Shown here piece after piece: positions 26,149 to 38,702 of a stretch of 64,000 nt of DNA. Below the pieces are notes generated by a model. That model ran no database searches and had not been told where the DNA came from. It saw only the letters and a program-made list of their open reading frames with translations. Positions within the stretch are counted from its first letter, which is position 1. The number at the start of each line of letters is the position of its first letter. The DNA lies in NCBI RefSeq assembly GCF_003311645.1, contig NZ_QEST01000105.1:57714-121713 (forward strand), read 5' to 3'. The position numbers and the translations under genes are program-made. This stretch comes from Streptomyces sp. PT12 (lineage in GTDB: Bacteria > Actinomycetota > Actinomycetes > Streptomycetales > Streptomycetaceae).

Positions 26149-26850
26149 TCAGCCCCAGACCGCCTCGGCCCACTCCCGCCAAGCGCCCTCGACGGGCGCC
26201 GCGTTGGCCGCGAAATCGTGGACGCTGACGCCGACGACGTGCCCGAAGTGGTTCCGCCCGAACAGGCGGTAGAGCGCGGAGTCCGTGCGCAGGCCGATGA
26301 AGTGCCGGTCGCGGTAGTCCAGCACCGCGTCCGTCTCGCCCACACCGGGCAGGGTGACCCGGACCGCGCCGCCCACGGGCGCGTCGCCGGGGAGGGAGAG
26401 GGCGCGGGCCGCCGTCTCCAGGGCGTCGGGGGCGCCAGCGGCGGCGGGCCCCTCGACGCTGGTGAACACGGCCTGCCGCCCGGCGAAGTGCTCCAGGTAC
26501 TGCCGCAGCGTGTGCAGGTAGAAGGTGGTGTGCTTCTGGGCGCCGTCGTACTGGTTCTCCCAGTCGGCCACGAAGATCCCGCTGTGCACATATCGCACGA
26601 AGGAGCCGCCCTCGCGCGCGTCGATCACGTGGTCGAGCTGGTTGAGCGTCTGGCCGAACGACGGGTCCGCGATCTCCTCGCGCACCGTCAGCCGGTGCGG
26701 CGGGTCCCATGTGGTGATCGACTCGTCCTCCCCCGGCTTGTACTCCGACGGCCACAGCCAGCCGCCCGTGCCGGTCGTGATCGCGTCCCAGACCTCCTCG
26801 GGCTTCGCGGCCACCTCGAACTCGCGGGCGATCTCAAACTCTCCGGACAT
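26149..26850 (-). CDS. SRPBCC (AHSA1-like) domain protein
   Basis: A 233-residue protein with a START/Bet v1-like fold. The ATG at 26850 has AAGGAA nine bases upstream. The opening EIAREFEVAAKPEEVWDAIT and the following GGWLWPSEYKPGED and DPPHRLTVREE are hallmarks of AHSA1-type proteins. The C-terminal half (ALYRLFGRNHFGHVVG) makes it longer than the ~150-residue norm, so it may hold a second related domain. It follows the ArsR-type regulator by 26 bases. ArsR-AHSA1 pairs are common in actinomycetes; the ligand is generally unknown. Confidence 0.8.
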   Translation of the reverse strand: MSGEFEIAREFEVAAKPEEVWDAITTGTGGWLWPSEYKPGEDESITTWDPPHRLTVREEIADPSFGQTLNQLDHVIDAREGGSFVRYVHSGIFVADWENQYDGAQKHTTFYLHTLRQYLEHFAGRQAVFTSVEGPAAAGAPDALETAARALSLPGDAPVGGAVRVTLPGVGETDAVLDYRDRHFIGLRTDSALYRLFGRNHFGHVVGVSVHDFAANAAPVEGAWREWAEAVWG

Positions 26851-26876
26851 GGTCAGTTCCTTATCGGTAGAAAAAG

Positions 26877-27590
26877 TCAGGCTCCGTCAGGTGTGGTCGA
26901 CGGCCGATCAAGCACGGGCGCACCCGCGCCCGGCGTGGGCACGCCCCCACCCGCCCCAGGCACACCCCCGCCGGACGCGGGCGCGTCCACGCCCGGGGAC
27001 GCGCCCTCCGGCTTCACCGCCGGATGCAGCGCCAGGACGATCCGGTGGGCGCGCCCGCCCTCACCGTGCTCGTCGTGGTATCGGGCGATCAACGCGCCGA
27101 CGCCGCGCGTCAACTCCTCGACGAACGCCGCCCGGTCCGCCGCCGAGGCGAAGCGGATCTCGCCGTCGAGCGCATAGGTGGCCAGCCGCTTGCGGGCCCG
27201 CGCCGCGCCGGTGATCAGCGACCCGACGTCGCGCACCAGCCGGGCGGCGACGGCGAGCATCCAGCGCGCGGAGAGGTGGTCGCGGAAGCGGTCGGGGTCG
27301 GGCTGCACCTGCGCGAGCGCGAGCGGCGAGATCACATACGAGGCGGCCGAGGCGCGCATCAGCCGCTCGGTGACGTTCCCCTTGCGCCGCTCGCCCGCCA
27401 GCTCGACCAGGCCGTGCCGCTCCAGGGTCTTCAGGTGGTAGTTCACCTTCTGGCGCGGCAGGCCCACCCGCCCCGCGAGCATCGTCGCCGACGCCGGGCC
27501 CGCCGCGAGCTCGGCCAGCAGCCTGGCCCGCACGGGGTCGAGCGTCGCGGCGGCCGCCGACGCGTCCTCGATCACGGTCACGTCCCACAT
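26877..27590 (-). CDS. ArsR-type winged-helix regulator
   Basis: A 237-residue transcription factor. The ATG at 27590 is favoured by GGGAGGGTGGGGG just upstream. Residues ~20-90 form the winged helix (ARLLAELAAGPASATMLAGR, LPRQKVNYHLKTLERHGLVE, LAGERRKGNV). The middle portion is helical, and the last ~40 residues are Pro/Gly rich and probably disordered. It is the first gene of a two-gene unit with the SRPBCC gene. An inverted repeat (ACCGACAA-N24-TTGTCGGT) lies 15-54 bases upstream and may be its own operator. Confidence 0.82.
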   Translation of the reverse strand: MWDVTVIEDASAAAATLDPVRARLLAELAAGPASATMLAGRVGLPRQKVNYHLKTLERHGLVELAGERRKGNVTERLMRASAASYVISPLALAQVQPDPDRFRDHLSARWMLAVAARLVRDVGSLITGAARARKRLATYALDGEIRFASAADRAAFVEELTRGVGALIARYHDEHGEGGRAHRIVLALHPAVKPEGASPGVDAPASGGGVPGAGGGVPTPGAGAPVLDRPSTTPDGA

Positions 27591-27604
27591 GCCCCCACCC
27601 TCCC

Positions 27605-27644
27605 ACCGACAACTTTTCATGTCAAGGAGATTCTACTTGTCGGT
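27605..27644. promoter_or_regulatory. Inverted repeat upstream of the ArsR-type gene
   Basis: Perfect eight-base arms ACCGACAA (27605-27612) and TTGTCGGT (27637-27644) flank a TTGACA element read on the minus strand (27620-27625). This suits an autoregulatory site over a promoter. No good -10 was found. Confidence 0.4.
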
Positions 27645-27753
27645 TACATCGCCCCTTGGGTCGTTGACATGGCCATGCTCTGGACCTGAGGGTGGATCAG
27701 GCGCGCGCCCGACCCCACGGGGCGCCGCGTACCGCATCTGCGAACGGAGAAGC

Positions 27754-29334
27754 GTGTTCAGACGAACTGCCCCCACCGGGCGCCTGGCCGCGACGGCCCT
27801 GGCGGGCGTGGCCCTCGCGGCCCTGCTCGCCTCGGCCCAGCCCGCGACGGCCACAGGCACCACAGCGTCGCCCCGCGTCCCGACGAGCGTCAACGCCGCG
27901 TTCGACGAGGCCGCGGCCGCCTATGACGTCCCCCGCGACCTGCTGGTCGCCGTCGGCTACGGCGAGACCAGGCTCAACAGCCACGACGGGCTCCCCAGTC
28001 AGGCCCGCGGCTACGGCGTGATGCACCTGGTCGACAACCCCACCCACCGCACGCTCGACCTGGCGGCCGACGAGACCGGCCTCCCCGTCGACGAGCTACG
28101 CGAGAACACCCCGGCCAACATCCTTGGCGCCGCGGCGGTTCTACGCGCGTATGCCGACGACCTCGGCACGGACATCGAAGGCCAGGACGACGACGTCGAC
28201 GCCTGGTACGACGTGGTCGTCGAGTACGGCGGCGCCTCGTCGGACGCGGCCGCGCGCCTGTACGCCGACGCCGTCTACGACCTGCTGGAGAACGGCGTCG
28301 AGGCGGCCGTCGACGGCGGCGAGACCGTGGTGGTCCCGCCGCGCCCGGTCTTCCCCGACCGCGGCTCCCTCGGCGCCGCCGACGTGGGCGCGTCGAGCGA
28401 GGACTACCCGCCCGCCCTGTGGGTCCCCGCGCACGCCGAGAACTACGCGGCGGGCCGCTCAGCGGCCATCGACACCGTCGTCATCCATGTCACCCAGGGC
28501 TCCTACGCGGGCTCGATCAGCTGGTTCCAGAACCCCGCCTCGCAGGTCAGCGCCCACTACGTCATCCGCTCCTCGGACGGCGAGGTCACGCAGACCGTGC
28601 GCGACGGCGACACGGCCTGGCACGCGCGCTCGGCCAACTCCCACAGCATCGGCATCGAGCACGAGGGCTGGGTGGACGAGCCGGAGTGGTTCACGGACTC
28701 GATGTACCGCTCGTCCGCCGCGCTGACCGCCCACCTCGCGGCCGAGTACGGCATCCCGCTCGACCGGCAGCACATCGTCGGCCACGCCGAGGTGCCGGGG
28801 AACGACCACACCGACCCGGGCCCGAACTGGGACTGGAACTACTACATGGAGCTGGTCGGCGGCGAGCCGGGCGAGCCGGGCGAGCCGGGGACGCCCGAGC
28901 TCGACTTCCCTTCCTACTCGACCCTCAGGTCAGGATCGTCAGGGGCCCAGGTGACCGCGCTCCAGTACCTGCTCAACCAGAACGGGCAGGACGCGGGCAC
29001 GGTGGACGGCCAGTTCGGGCCCGCCACCGAGGCGGCGGTCCGCGGGTTCCAGACCGCCAAGGGCCTGAGCTCCGACGGCATCGTGGGTCGGCAGACGTGG
29101 ACCGCGCTGCTCTCTGCGGGCGCGCAAACGTCGTTGGGCCAGGGCAGCACGGGTGAGGCGGTCTCCAGGCTCCAGCGGGCGCTGACCGCCGCGCTGGGCA
29201 GGACCGTCTCGGTCGACGGGCAGTTCGGCCCGCTCACCCGGCAGGCCGTGACCGACTACCAGTCCTCACGGGGGCTCGATGCGGACGGTCTCGTCGGTCC
29301 CCAGACCTGGACAGCCCTCCAGGCTGGCAGGTAG
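27754..29334 (+). CDS. Secreted N-acetylmuramoyl-L-alanine amidase with N-terminal lysozyme-like domain and two peptidoglycan-binding repeats
   Basis: A 526-residue exported cell-wall enzyme. The GTG at 27754 follows GGAGA. A Sec-type signal peptide occupies residues 1-~33. Residues ~45-170 resemble a lysozyme-like transglycosylase domain (VPRDLLVAVGYGETRLNS, then ARGYGVMHLVDNP). Residues ~238-375 are an Amidase_2 zinc domain, with IDTVVIHVTQG, SIGIEHEGW and QHIVGHAEVPGNDHTDPG supplying the metal ligands and active-site residues. A GEPGEPGEPG linker leads to two peptidoglycan-binding repeats (VDGQFGPATEAAVRGFQ and VDGQFGPLTRQAVTDYQ). It should cleave the amide bond of the peptidoglycan stem peptide. 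Whether the N-terminal domain is catalytic is uncertain. Confidence 0.88.
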   Translation: MFRRTAPTGRLAATALAGVALAALLASAQPATATGTTASPRVPTSVNAAFDEAAAAYDVPRDLLVAVGYGETRLNSHDGLPSQARGYGVMHLVDNPTHRTLDLAADETGLPVDELRENTPANILGAAAVLRAYADDLGTDIEGQDDDVDAWYDVVVEYGGASSDAAARLYADAVYDLLENGVEAAVDGGETVVVPPRPVFPDRGSLGAADVGASSEDYPPALWVPAHAENYAAGRSAAIDTVVIHVTQGSYAGSISWFQNPASQVSAHYVIRSSDGEVTQTVRDGDTAWHARSANSHSIGIEHEGWVDEPEWFTDSMYRSSAALTAHLAAEYGIPLDRQHIVGHAEVPGNDHTDPGPNWDWNYYMELVGGEPGEPGEPGTPELDFPSYSTLRSGSSGAQVTALQYLLNQNGQDAGTVDGQFGPATEAAVRGFQTAKGLSSDGIVGRQTWTALLSAGAQTSLGQGSTGEAVSRLQRALTAALGRTVSVDGQFGPLTRQAVTDYQSSRGLDADGLVGPQTWTALQAGR

Positions 29335-29337
29335 ACC

Positions 29338-29386
29338 GACATGAGGGGCGCGCGTGACGTGTGTCGCGCGCGCCCCTCGTCATGTC
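29338..29386 (+). terminator. Hairpin terminator after the amidase gene
   Basis: Long complementary arms GACATGA-GGGGCGCGCG and CGCGCGCCCCTCGTCATGTC with a three-base bulge, beginning three bases after the stop. Confidence 0.7.
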
Positions 29387-29407
29387 CCCCCGAGGAAAGG
29401 GCCGTTC

Positions 29408-30745
29408 ATGCGCAGAACGACAGGCGCCCTGCTCGGCGCGGTCGCGGTGCTGCTCACGCTGCTGCCGCTGTCCCCCGCGTCCGCGAGCGCGCCGGGCGAG
29501 CGCGCCGATGACCCGGCGCCGCTCTCCGTCCCCCCGAGTCTGGTGATCAACGACGACTTCCCCGACCCCGAGATCTTCGTCGACGGCGGCACGTACCACG
29601 CGTACTCGACGAGTTCGCGGCACGGCCGCGTGCCCCACGCCACCGCCCCCTCAGCCGACGGGCCCTGGACCGTGCGGGGGGATGTGATGCCGGACCGGCC
29701 CGCGTGGACCGGGAGCGGCGGGTTCTGGGCGCCCGACGTCTCGCGGCGCGCGGACGGGCGTTATCTCATGTACTTCACGGGCCCCGACACCGCCTCGGGC
29801 CGCATGTGCCTGGGCGCGGCGCTCGCCGACAGCCCGGCGGGGCCGTTCCTCGCGACGTCCGACCAACCGCTGGTGTGCAACGCGGGCGAGGGCGGCGACA
29901 TCGACCCGTCGAGCTTTGTCGACAGCGACGGCACGCGCTACCTGCTGTACAAGAACGACGGCAACGCCGTGGGCCAGCCAGCGATCCTGTGGCTCCAGCG
30001 CACGGAGGCCGACGGGATCACGTTCGTGGGCGGCAGGACCGAGCTGCTGCGCAACGACCTGCCGTCCGAGGACGGCGTGATCGAGGCGCCCGTGCTGATC
30101 AAGCGCGCCTCGCACTATGTGCTGTTCTACTCCGCGGGCGTGTACACGACGTCCAACTACCAGACGAGCTACGCCGTCTCGACATCGCTGACCGGCCCGT
30201 ACACGCGGGCCTACCGGCCGCTGATGACGACGGCGACCCTGGACAACGCGGTCGAAGGCCCCGGTGGCGCCGATGTCGTGGACGACCGCATCCTCTTCCA
30301 CGGCTGGCGCCCCGAGGGCGGGCGCGGCATGTATGTCGCCGAGCTGGGCTGGGACAACGACTACCCCGTGGTGCGCGGCAGCCGCGTGCGGCACGAGGCG
30401 GAGCGGGGCTCGCTCAACAACGCGTCGGTGCGCCAGACCGGCAGCGCCTCGCAGGGCGCGGTGGCCGCGGGGATCGACTACGCGGACAGCTGGGTCGACG
30501 TCACGGTGTTCGCCGCGGGGTCGGGCGCCCATACGCTGCACATCGGGTACGCGGCAGGGTACGGCGAGGCGCGGCACGCGCTCTCGGTCAACGGCGCGCC
30601 CGCGGGCACGGTGACCTATCAGGACCGCGGCTGGGAGAACTGGACCGAGGTGTCGGTGCCGGTCGAGCTGGTCGAGGGGCGGAACACGATCCGGCTCCAG
30701 TTCCAGAGCAGATGGGCCGAGCTCGACTATGTGGAGGTGGCCTGA
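29408..30745 (+). CDS. Secreted glycoside hydrolase family 43 enzyme with C-terminal carbohydrate-binding domain
   Basis: A 445-residue exported glycosidase. GAGGAAAGGG precedes the ATG, and a Sec signal peptide ends near ASASA (residue ~27). The five-bladed propeller begins with NDDFPDPEIFVDGGTYHAY, which contains the catalytic base aspartate. DIDPSSFVDSDG holds the modulating aspartate and VIEAPVLIK the probable acid. From residue ~327 (RHEAERGSLNNASV) a CBM6/CBM35-like module continues to the end (WVDVTVFAAGSGAHTLHIGY, RLQFQSRWAELDYVEVA). GH43 enzymes cut arabinan, xylan or galactan side chains, and the specific polymer is not clear. It appears monocistronic. Confidence 0.88.
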   Translation: MRRTTGALLGAVAVLLTLLPLSPASASAPGERADDPAPLSVPPSLVINDDFPDPEIFVDGGTYHAYSTSSRHGRVPHATAPSADGPWTVRGDVMPDRPAWTGSGGFWAPDVSRRADGRYLMYFTGPDTASGRMCLGAALADSPAGPFLATSDQPLVCNAGEGGDIDPSSFVDSDGTRYLLYKNDGNAVGQPAILWLQRTEADGITFVGGRTELLRNDLPSEDGVIEAPVLIKRASHYVLFYSAGVYTTSNYQTSYAVSTSLTGPYTRAYRPLMTTATLDNAVEGPGGADVVDDRILFHGWRPEGGRGMYVAELGWDNDYPVVRGSRVRHEAERGSLNNASVRQTGSASQGAVAAGIDYADSWVDVTVFAAGSGAHTLHIGYAAGYGEARHALSVNGAPAGTVTYQDRGWENWTEVSVPVELVEGRNTIRLQFQSRWAELDYVEVA

Positions 30746-30872
30746 GACACGGCCAGGGCCTCGGTCGAACCGGGGCCTGAGCCAAGGCAGTTGATCGAAG
30801 AGCGCGAGGCGCTCGCCCGCCTCACCGAACGGACAGCGCCGCCCGTGCGCCCCGCGCGGGCGGCGCTGTTCA

Positions 30873-30974
30873 TGGTCGTGGCCTGTTCGTGGTCGTGGCC
30901 TGTTCGTGGTCGTGGCCTGTTCGTGGTGATGGTCCGTTCGTGGCAGGGGTCTGTTCGTGGCAGGGGTCAAGGGG
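30873..30974 (+). repeat. 17-bp tandem array of six units leading into an epimerase gene
   Basis: Units 1-3 are identical copies of TGGTCGTGGCCTGTTCG. Units 4, 5 and 6 diverge stepwise, the last ending at the GTG start codon of the epimerase. The gradient suggests repeated unequal duplication. Confidence 0.9.
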
Positions 30975-31881
30975 TGAGCCAGCACATGGGCAGGGATCAA
31001 CGGCGCGTCGTCGGGCCAGGCGACGTGGTCGCCGTGACGGGGGCGGCCGGGGGCATCGGGCACACCACGGCGCGGACGCTGGTCGCGGCGGGCCTGCGGG
31101 TCGTGGCGGTCGACCGGCGGCCCGCCGATGGCGTGGGCGCCGAGCGGGCGCTCGTCGGCGACCTCCGCGACCCGGAGTTCGCCGCGTCGGCGCTGACCGG
31201 GCCCGACGGCCCGGTGGACGCGGTGGTGCACCTGGCGGCCATCCTGGCCCCCGGCATCGTGCCCGATGACCAGACGCTGATCCAGAACGTGCACACCGCG
31301 TATCTCGTCCTCGAAGGGGCCGGGCACGCGGGGGCGCGCACGGCGGTGGCCGCGTCGAGCGTGTCGTGGTACGGCTACGCGTGGGCCGGGCGCGAGCTTT
31401 CGCCGCCCCGTGTGCCGCTGGACGAGGCGCAGCCGACCGTGGCCGTCGCCCCCTATGAGGGCTTTCCAAGGTGCTCGGCGAGGAGGTGGGGGCGTTCGCG
31501 TGGCGGCGCTGGGGCATGCCCCGCACGCAGCCGCGCTTCCCGTTCGTCGGGGAGGGCGAGCGGCTGGCGGCGCACCTGGAGCGGGTGCGGCGCGCCCCCG
31601 GCGCGAACCGCCGCGAGCTGTGGGCCTGGCTCCACACCAGGGACGCGGCCGGTGCGGTGCTCGCCGCGCTGCGCTCGGGCCTGACCGGGTGTCACGCGCT
31701 CAACGTGGCCGCGCCCGACTCGGCGTCCGACGTGCCCACCGCCGAGCCGTTCGCGCGCTACCACCCCACGACCGAACTCGGGGCCGGTCTCGGGACGTTC
31801 GGCTCGGCGGTCGACTCGTCCACGGCCCGTGAGCTGATCGGCTTCACCGCCGAGCAGGGCTGGCGGGCCGCGTCCACGTAG
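30974..31881 (+). pseudogene. NAD-dependent epimerase/dehydratase, frameshifted
   Basis: The Rossmann start VVAVTGAAGGIGHTTARTL, then VVHLAAILAPGIVPDDQT and VAASSVSWYGYAW, identify an extended SDR/epimerase. After VAVAPYEG near 31465 the frame changes. The rest reads VLGEEVGAFAWRRWGMPRT, LHTRDAAGAVLAALRSG and NVAAPDSASDVPTAEPF to a TAG at 31881. The YxxxK region around the shift is missing or altered. The enzyme is unlikely to work unless the shift is an error. The GTG start abuts a 17-bp repeat array. Confidence 0.7.
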
Positions 31882-31898
31882 CCGCCGCGTCAGGCGGC
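31881..31898. terminator. Short hairpin between convergent genes
   Basis: GCCGCC-gcgtca-GGCGGC overlaps the stop of the epimerase remnant and the stop of the LAL regulator. It may act in both directions. The stem is short, so this is tentative. Confidence 0.35.
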
Positions 31899-34760
31899 GC
31901 CCCTGGGGTCCTCGACCGCGTCGGCGTGCAGGCGCACCAGCTCGACGCGGGACTGGATGCCCAGCTTCCTGAAGATCTGCCGCAGGTGGAAGCCGACGGT
32001 GTGCGGCGAGAGAAAGAGCTGCGCCGCGGCCTGCCGGTTGGTCATGCCCTGGGCGACCAGGTCGGCCACGCGCCGCTCCGTCGCGGTCAGGCTGGCCCAC
32101 CCCGACGTGGGCCGGTGGGCGTGCTTCCAGTGCCGCCGCCGCACGCCGAGGCGCCGCAGCCTGCGGCGCACGCGGGCCTCGTCGCGTTCGGCGCCGAGCC
32201 TCGCGTATCCGGACATGGCGCGGTCGAGGGCGTCGACGGCCGCCTCCCTGTCGCCGCCCGGCAGGCTGCCCAGGTCCTCGGCGGCCGAGGCCCGCGCCCA
32301 TGGGTCCTGGTGCTCCTCCCCCGCGCGCCGCAGCGCCAAGCGGTCCCGCTCGTACAGGCCCGACGCGTGCGAGGCGGCGGCGGCGAGCGAGGGGACCTCG
32401 GCGTTGTCCGACGCGAGGCGCTGGGCCAGCCCCGCGGTGGCCCCCGCCGTCTCGCGGTCCCCGGCGTCGAGGGCGGCGCGCACCAGCCAGGCTGCGGCGG
32501 CGGGCTCGGCGACCAGGAGGCGGCGCAGGGCGCGCCGGTCCCCATGGATGGTCCGTAACGCCGTGGCCAGGGCGGTGAGATCGCCGCGGGCGGCGGCGAG
32601 CCTGGCGGCGAGCCAGCCGCGGAACGCGGTGAGCGCGCGGGCCTCGTCGCTCTCGGCCCGCTGCTCGGCCACGAGCCCGGCGAGGCGTTCGACGTGTCCT
32701 TCGGCGGCGGCCAGGTCGCCGCGCCTGAGCGCCACTTCGGCCAGCACGCGGCCGCCGAGCGCGGACAGCAGCGCCATGCCCGTCTCCTCGGCGGCCGCGA
32801 GGCCCGCGGTGGCCTCGGTGGCCGCGGCGTCGAGGGCGCCCCCGGCGAGGGCGAGGCAGGCGTTGAGGATCATGGGCGCGCCGCGCAGCACGGGCGTGCC
32901 GTCGGCCTCGATCTCGGCGGCGAGCAGCTCGACCGTGGCCGTGGCCTCCGCGGTCTGCCGCAGCTGGGTGAGCATCGACGCCAGGAGCAGCCGGGGAGGC
33001 ACGGGTCCTGGGCCGGGGCCAGGGGCCTCGTCCTCGGCGCGGGCCACGGCGGCGCGGGCGACGCGCAGGGCCTCGCCGACGCGGCCCGCGCACCAGTGGG
33101 TGGTGGCCAGCGCGCCGAGCAGCCCCGATGAGGCGGCGGTGCGGCGTTCGGTCTCCTCGCGGGCCCGCAGCGCGGCCGCGGACACGTCGAGCGCGGCGAG
33201 GCCGTGCAGGTCGGTGACCAGGGCCTCTTCGGGGAGGTCGGCCGGGGGGTGACCCGTTGGCGCGGTCTCGGCGGCGCGGCCCGCGAGCAGCAGCGCGCGC
33301 GAGAGGCCGTGGCGCAGCGCGGTGGCCTGGTCGGCGGGGAGCGGCGCCGCGAGCGCCTCGCGGGCCAGGGCGACCGCGCGGGACAGCGGGCCCACGCGGG
33401 TCAGGGCCTCGACGGCGATGCGAAACAGCGGCGGCCGCGCTGCGTCCTCGGGGCGGCTGATCTCCAGGGCGCGCAGGGCCAGCTCGGCCGCGGCGCGGGG
33501 CTCGGCCGCCGCGACGGCGGACGCGGCGGCGCGCAGCACCTCGACCGCCTGCCCGTCGCCGCGGCGCGCGCCGTGCACGAGGTGGGCCGCGGCGCGCTGC
33601 ACGCCCCCCTCGCAGCCCAGGATCATGTCGGCGGCCTGGCGGTGCAGGGCGCCGCGCAACGGTCCCGGGATGGTGGCGAGCAGCGCCTGGCGCACCAGCT
33701 CGTGGCGGAAGGCGATGGCGTCCTCCTCGCACACCACCATCCGGGAGGCCAGCGCCTCGCGCAGCGCGGGCAGCACCGCGGCCGGGGTCTCGCCCAGCAT
33801 GCGCGACATGTCGTCGGGCGTGGAGGCCCGCCCGAGCACCGCGGCCACGTCGAGCAGCAGCCTGGTGGTCGGGTGGAACGGCTCCATGCGGCGGCGCACC
33901 AGCGCGCTGAACCCGTGCGGCGGGCTGCCGCCCGAAGGGCAACGCGCGAGACGCGCCCGCCCCTCGACGACCTGGACGCGCCGCTCCTCGGCAAGACCGT
34001 CGAGCAGGGCGACCAAAGCGGCGGGGTTGCCGTCGGCGCCCTCGACATAGGCGAGCAGCTCGGCGGCGGGCTCGGCCCCCAGCCGCTGGGCCGTCAACTC
34101 GCCCACGGCGAGCGGGGCGAGCGGGGTGAGCGACAGCAGCTCGGCGCCCTCGGACTCGCGCAGCACGGTGAAGAGCCGCTCGACCGTGGAGCCGCCCTCG
34201 CCCGTGCAGCGGGCGAGCAGCCACACGACGGGCTGGGCGGCGAAGCGGGTCACCAGGGCGCGCAGCGCGGCCAGGGTGACGGCGTCGGCCCAGTGGAGGT
34301 CGTCGAGCACGACGGCCACGGGGCCGCCGCGCAGCAACTCGTCGAGGCGGGCGCTCAGTCGCTCGATCAGCGCGGCGTTCCCCGGGGGGCCGCCGCCCTG
34401 GGGGGCCAAGGGCCCGGCACCCGTGGTCAGGGAGCCGCCACCGGGCCCTTGGCCCAACGCGGCGGCGAGCGGCGCGAGGGGCATCGCCCTGCGCAGCTCG
34501 TCCGCCGCGGCGTGGGCCGCCGACAAGCCGCCGCGTGCCGCCAGGGCCGCCGCGTCGTTCAGCAGCCTGCTCCTGCCGGTCCCCGGCAGGCCCTCCACCA
34601 GGAGCACGCCGCCGCGGCGCGGCGCGGATCTGGCCGCGTCGATGAGGCGTTGCACCCGCTGCCACTGCCGATCCCTGCCGAGGAGCGGCGGGGCGGGGCG
34701 GGCTTTGGGGCGCATGGGGAGGGACGGGGGAACGGACGAGGCGAGATGGCGCGATGGCAT
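31890..34760 (-). CDS. LuxR-family LAL-type regulator of the tryptophan-dimer cluster
   Basis: A 956-residue regulator. ATG 34760 (MPSRHLASSV) is chosen because AGGAAA lies six bases upstream; the ATG at 34796 has none. An AAA-type ATPase domain begins at PPLLGRDRQW, with Walker A GLPGTGRSRLL and Walker B VAVVLDDLHWAD. The Walker A lysine is replaced by arginine. A TPR-like helical region fills the centre. The LuxR helix-turn-helix is at the C-terminus (ERRVADLVAQGMTNRQAAAQ, SPHTVGFHLRQIFRKLGI). Large LAL proteins of this kind control rebeccamycin-type clusters (RebR), and it follows the halogenase-reductase pair on the same strand, so it is probably the pathway activator. Confidence 0.85.
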   Translation of the reverse strand: MPSRHLASSVPPSLPMRPKARPAPPLLGRDRQWQRVQRLIDAARSAPRRGGVLLVEGLPGTGRSRLLNDAAALAARGGLSAAHAAADELRRAMPLAPLAAALGQGPGGGSLTTGAGPLAPQGGGPPGNAALIERLSARLDELLRGGPVAVVLDDLHWADAVTLAALRALVTRFAAQPVVWLLARCTGEGGSTVERLFTVLRESEGAELLSLTPLAPLAVGELTAQRLGAEPAAELLAYVEGADGNPAALVALLDGLAEERRVQVVEGRARLARCPSGGSPPHGFSALVRRRMEPFHPTTRLLLDVAAVLGRASTPDDMSRMLGETPAAVLPALREALASRMVVCEEDAIAFRHELVRQALLATIPGPLRGALHRQAADMILGCEGGVQRAAAHLVHGARRGDGQAVEVLRAAASAVAAAEPRAAAELALRALEISRPEDAARPPLFRIAVEALTRVGPLSRAVALAREALAAPLPADQATALRHGLSRALLLAGRAAETAPTGHPPADLPEEALVTDLHGLAALDVSAAALRAREETERRTAASSGLLGALATTHWCAGRVGEALRVARAAVARAEDEAPGPGPGPVPPRLLLASMLTQLRQTAEATATVELLAAEIEADGTPVLRGAPMILNACLALAGGALDAAATEATAGLAAAEETGMALLSALGGRVLAEVALRRGDLAAAEGHVERLAGLVAEQRAESDEARALTAFRGWLAARLAAARGDLTALATALRTIHGDRRALRRLLVAEPAAAAWLVRAALDAGDRETAGATAGLAQRLASDNAEVPSLAAAASHASGLYERDRLALRRAGEEHQDPWARASAAEDLGSLPGGDREAAVDALDRAMSGYARLGAERDEARVRRRLRRLGVRRRHWKHAHRPTSGWASLTATERRVADLVAQGMTNRQAAAQLFLSPHTVGFHLRQIFRKLGIQSRVELVRLHADAVEDPRGAA

Positions 34761-34808
34761 GCGTTTCCTGAGCGAATGCGTATTGTTCCGACTCATCTCA
34801 TAATCAAG

Positions 34809-34824
34809 CTGTTACCCCTGTTAC
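34809..34824. promoter_or_regulatory. CTGTTAC direct repeat upstream of the LAL gene
   Basis: CTGTTAC-CC-CTGTTAC lies about 50 bases upstream of the regulator start in an AT-richer stretch. It also reads as part of GCTGT...ACAGC. It may be a binding site or a -35 region; position is the only evidence. Confidence 0.3.
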
Positions 34825-34901
34825 AGCAATGACGCCTGGAATCGCACCTTCTCACGAGGGTGGGCGGGTGAACGGCGGCGCGCGCCGGCGCGTGGAGATC
34901 A

Positions 34902-38698
<3,797 letters not shown>

Positions 38699-38702
<4 letters not shown>

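Noticed and set aside
30873-30974. Possible small CRISPR array
   Set aside because: The 17-bp units are directly adjacent with no spacers and decay in one direction; no cas genes are nearby.
31453-34665. A 1070-codon minus-strand frame overlapping the LAL regulator
   Set aside because: It overlaps the LAL gene in another frame, is very rich in arginine and proline and contains no domain; the LAL frame has the conserved ATPase and LuxR motifs.
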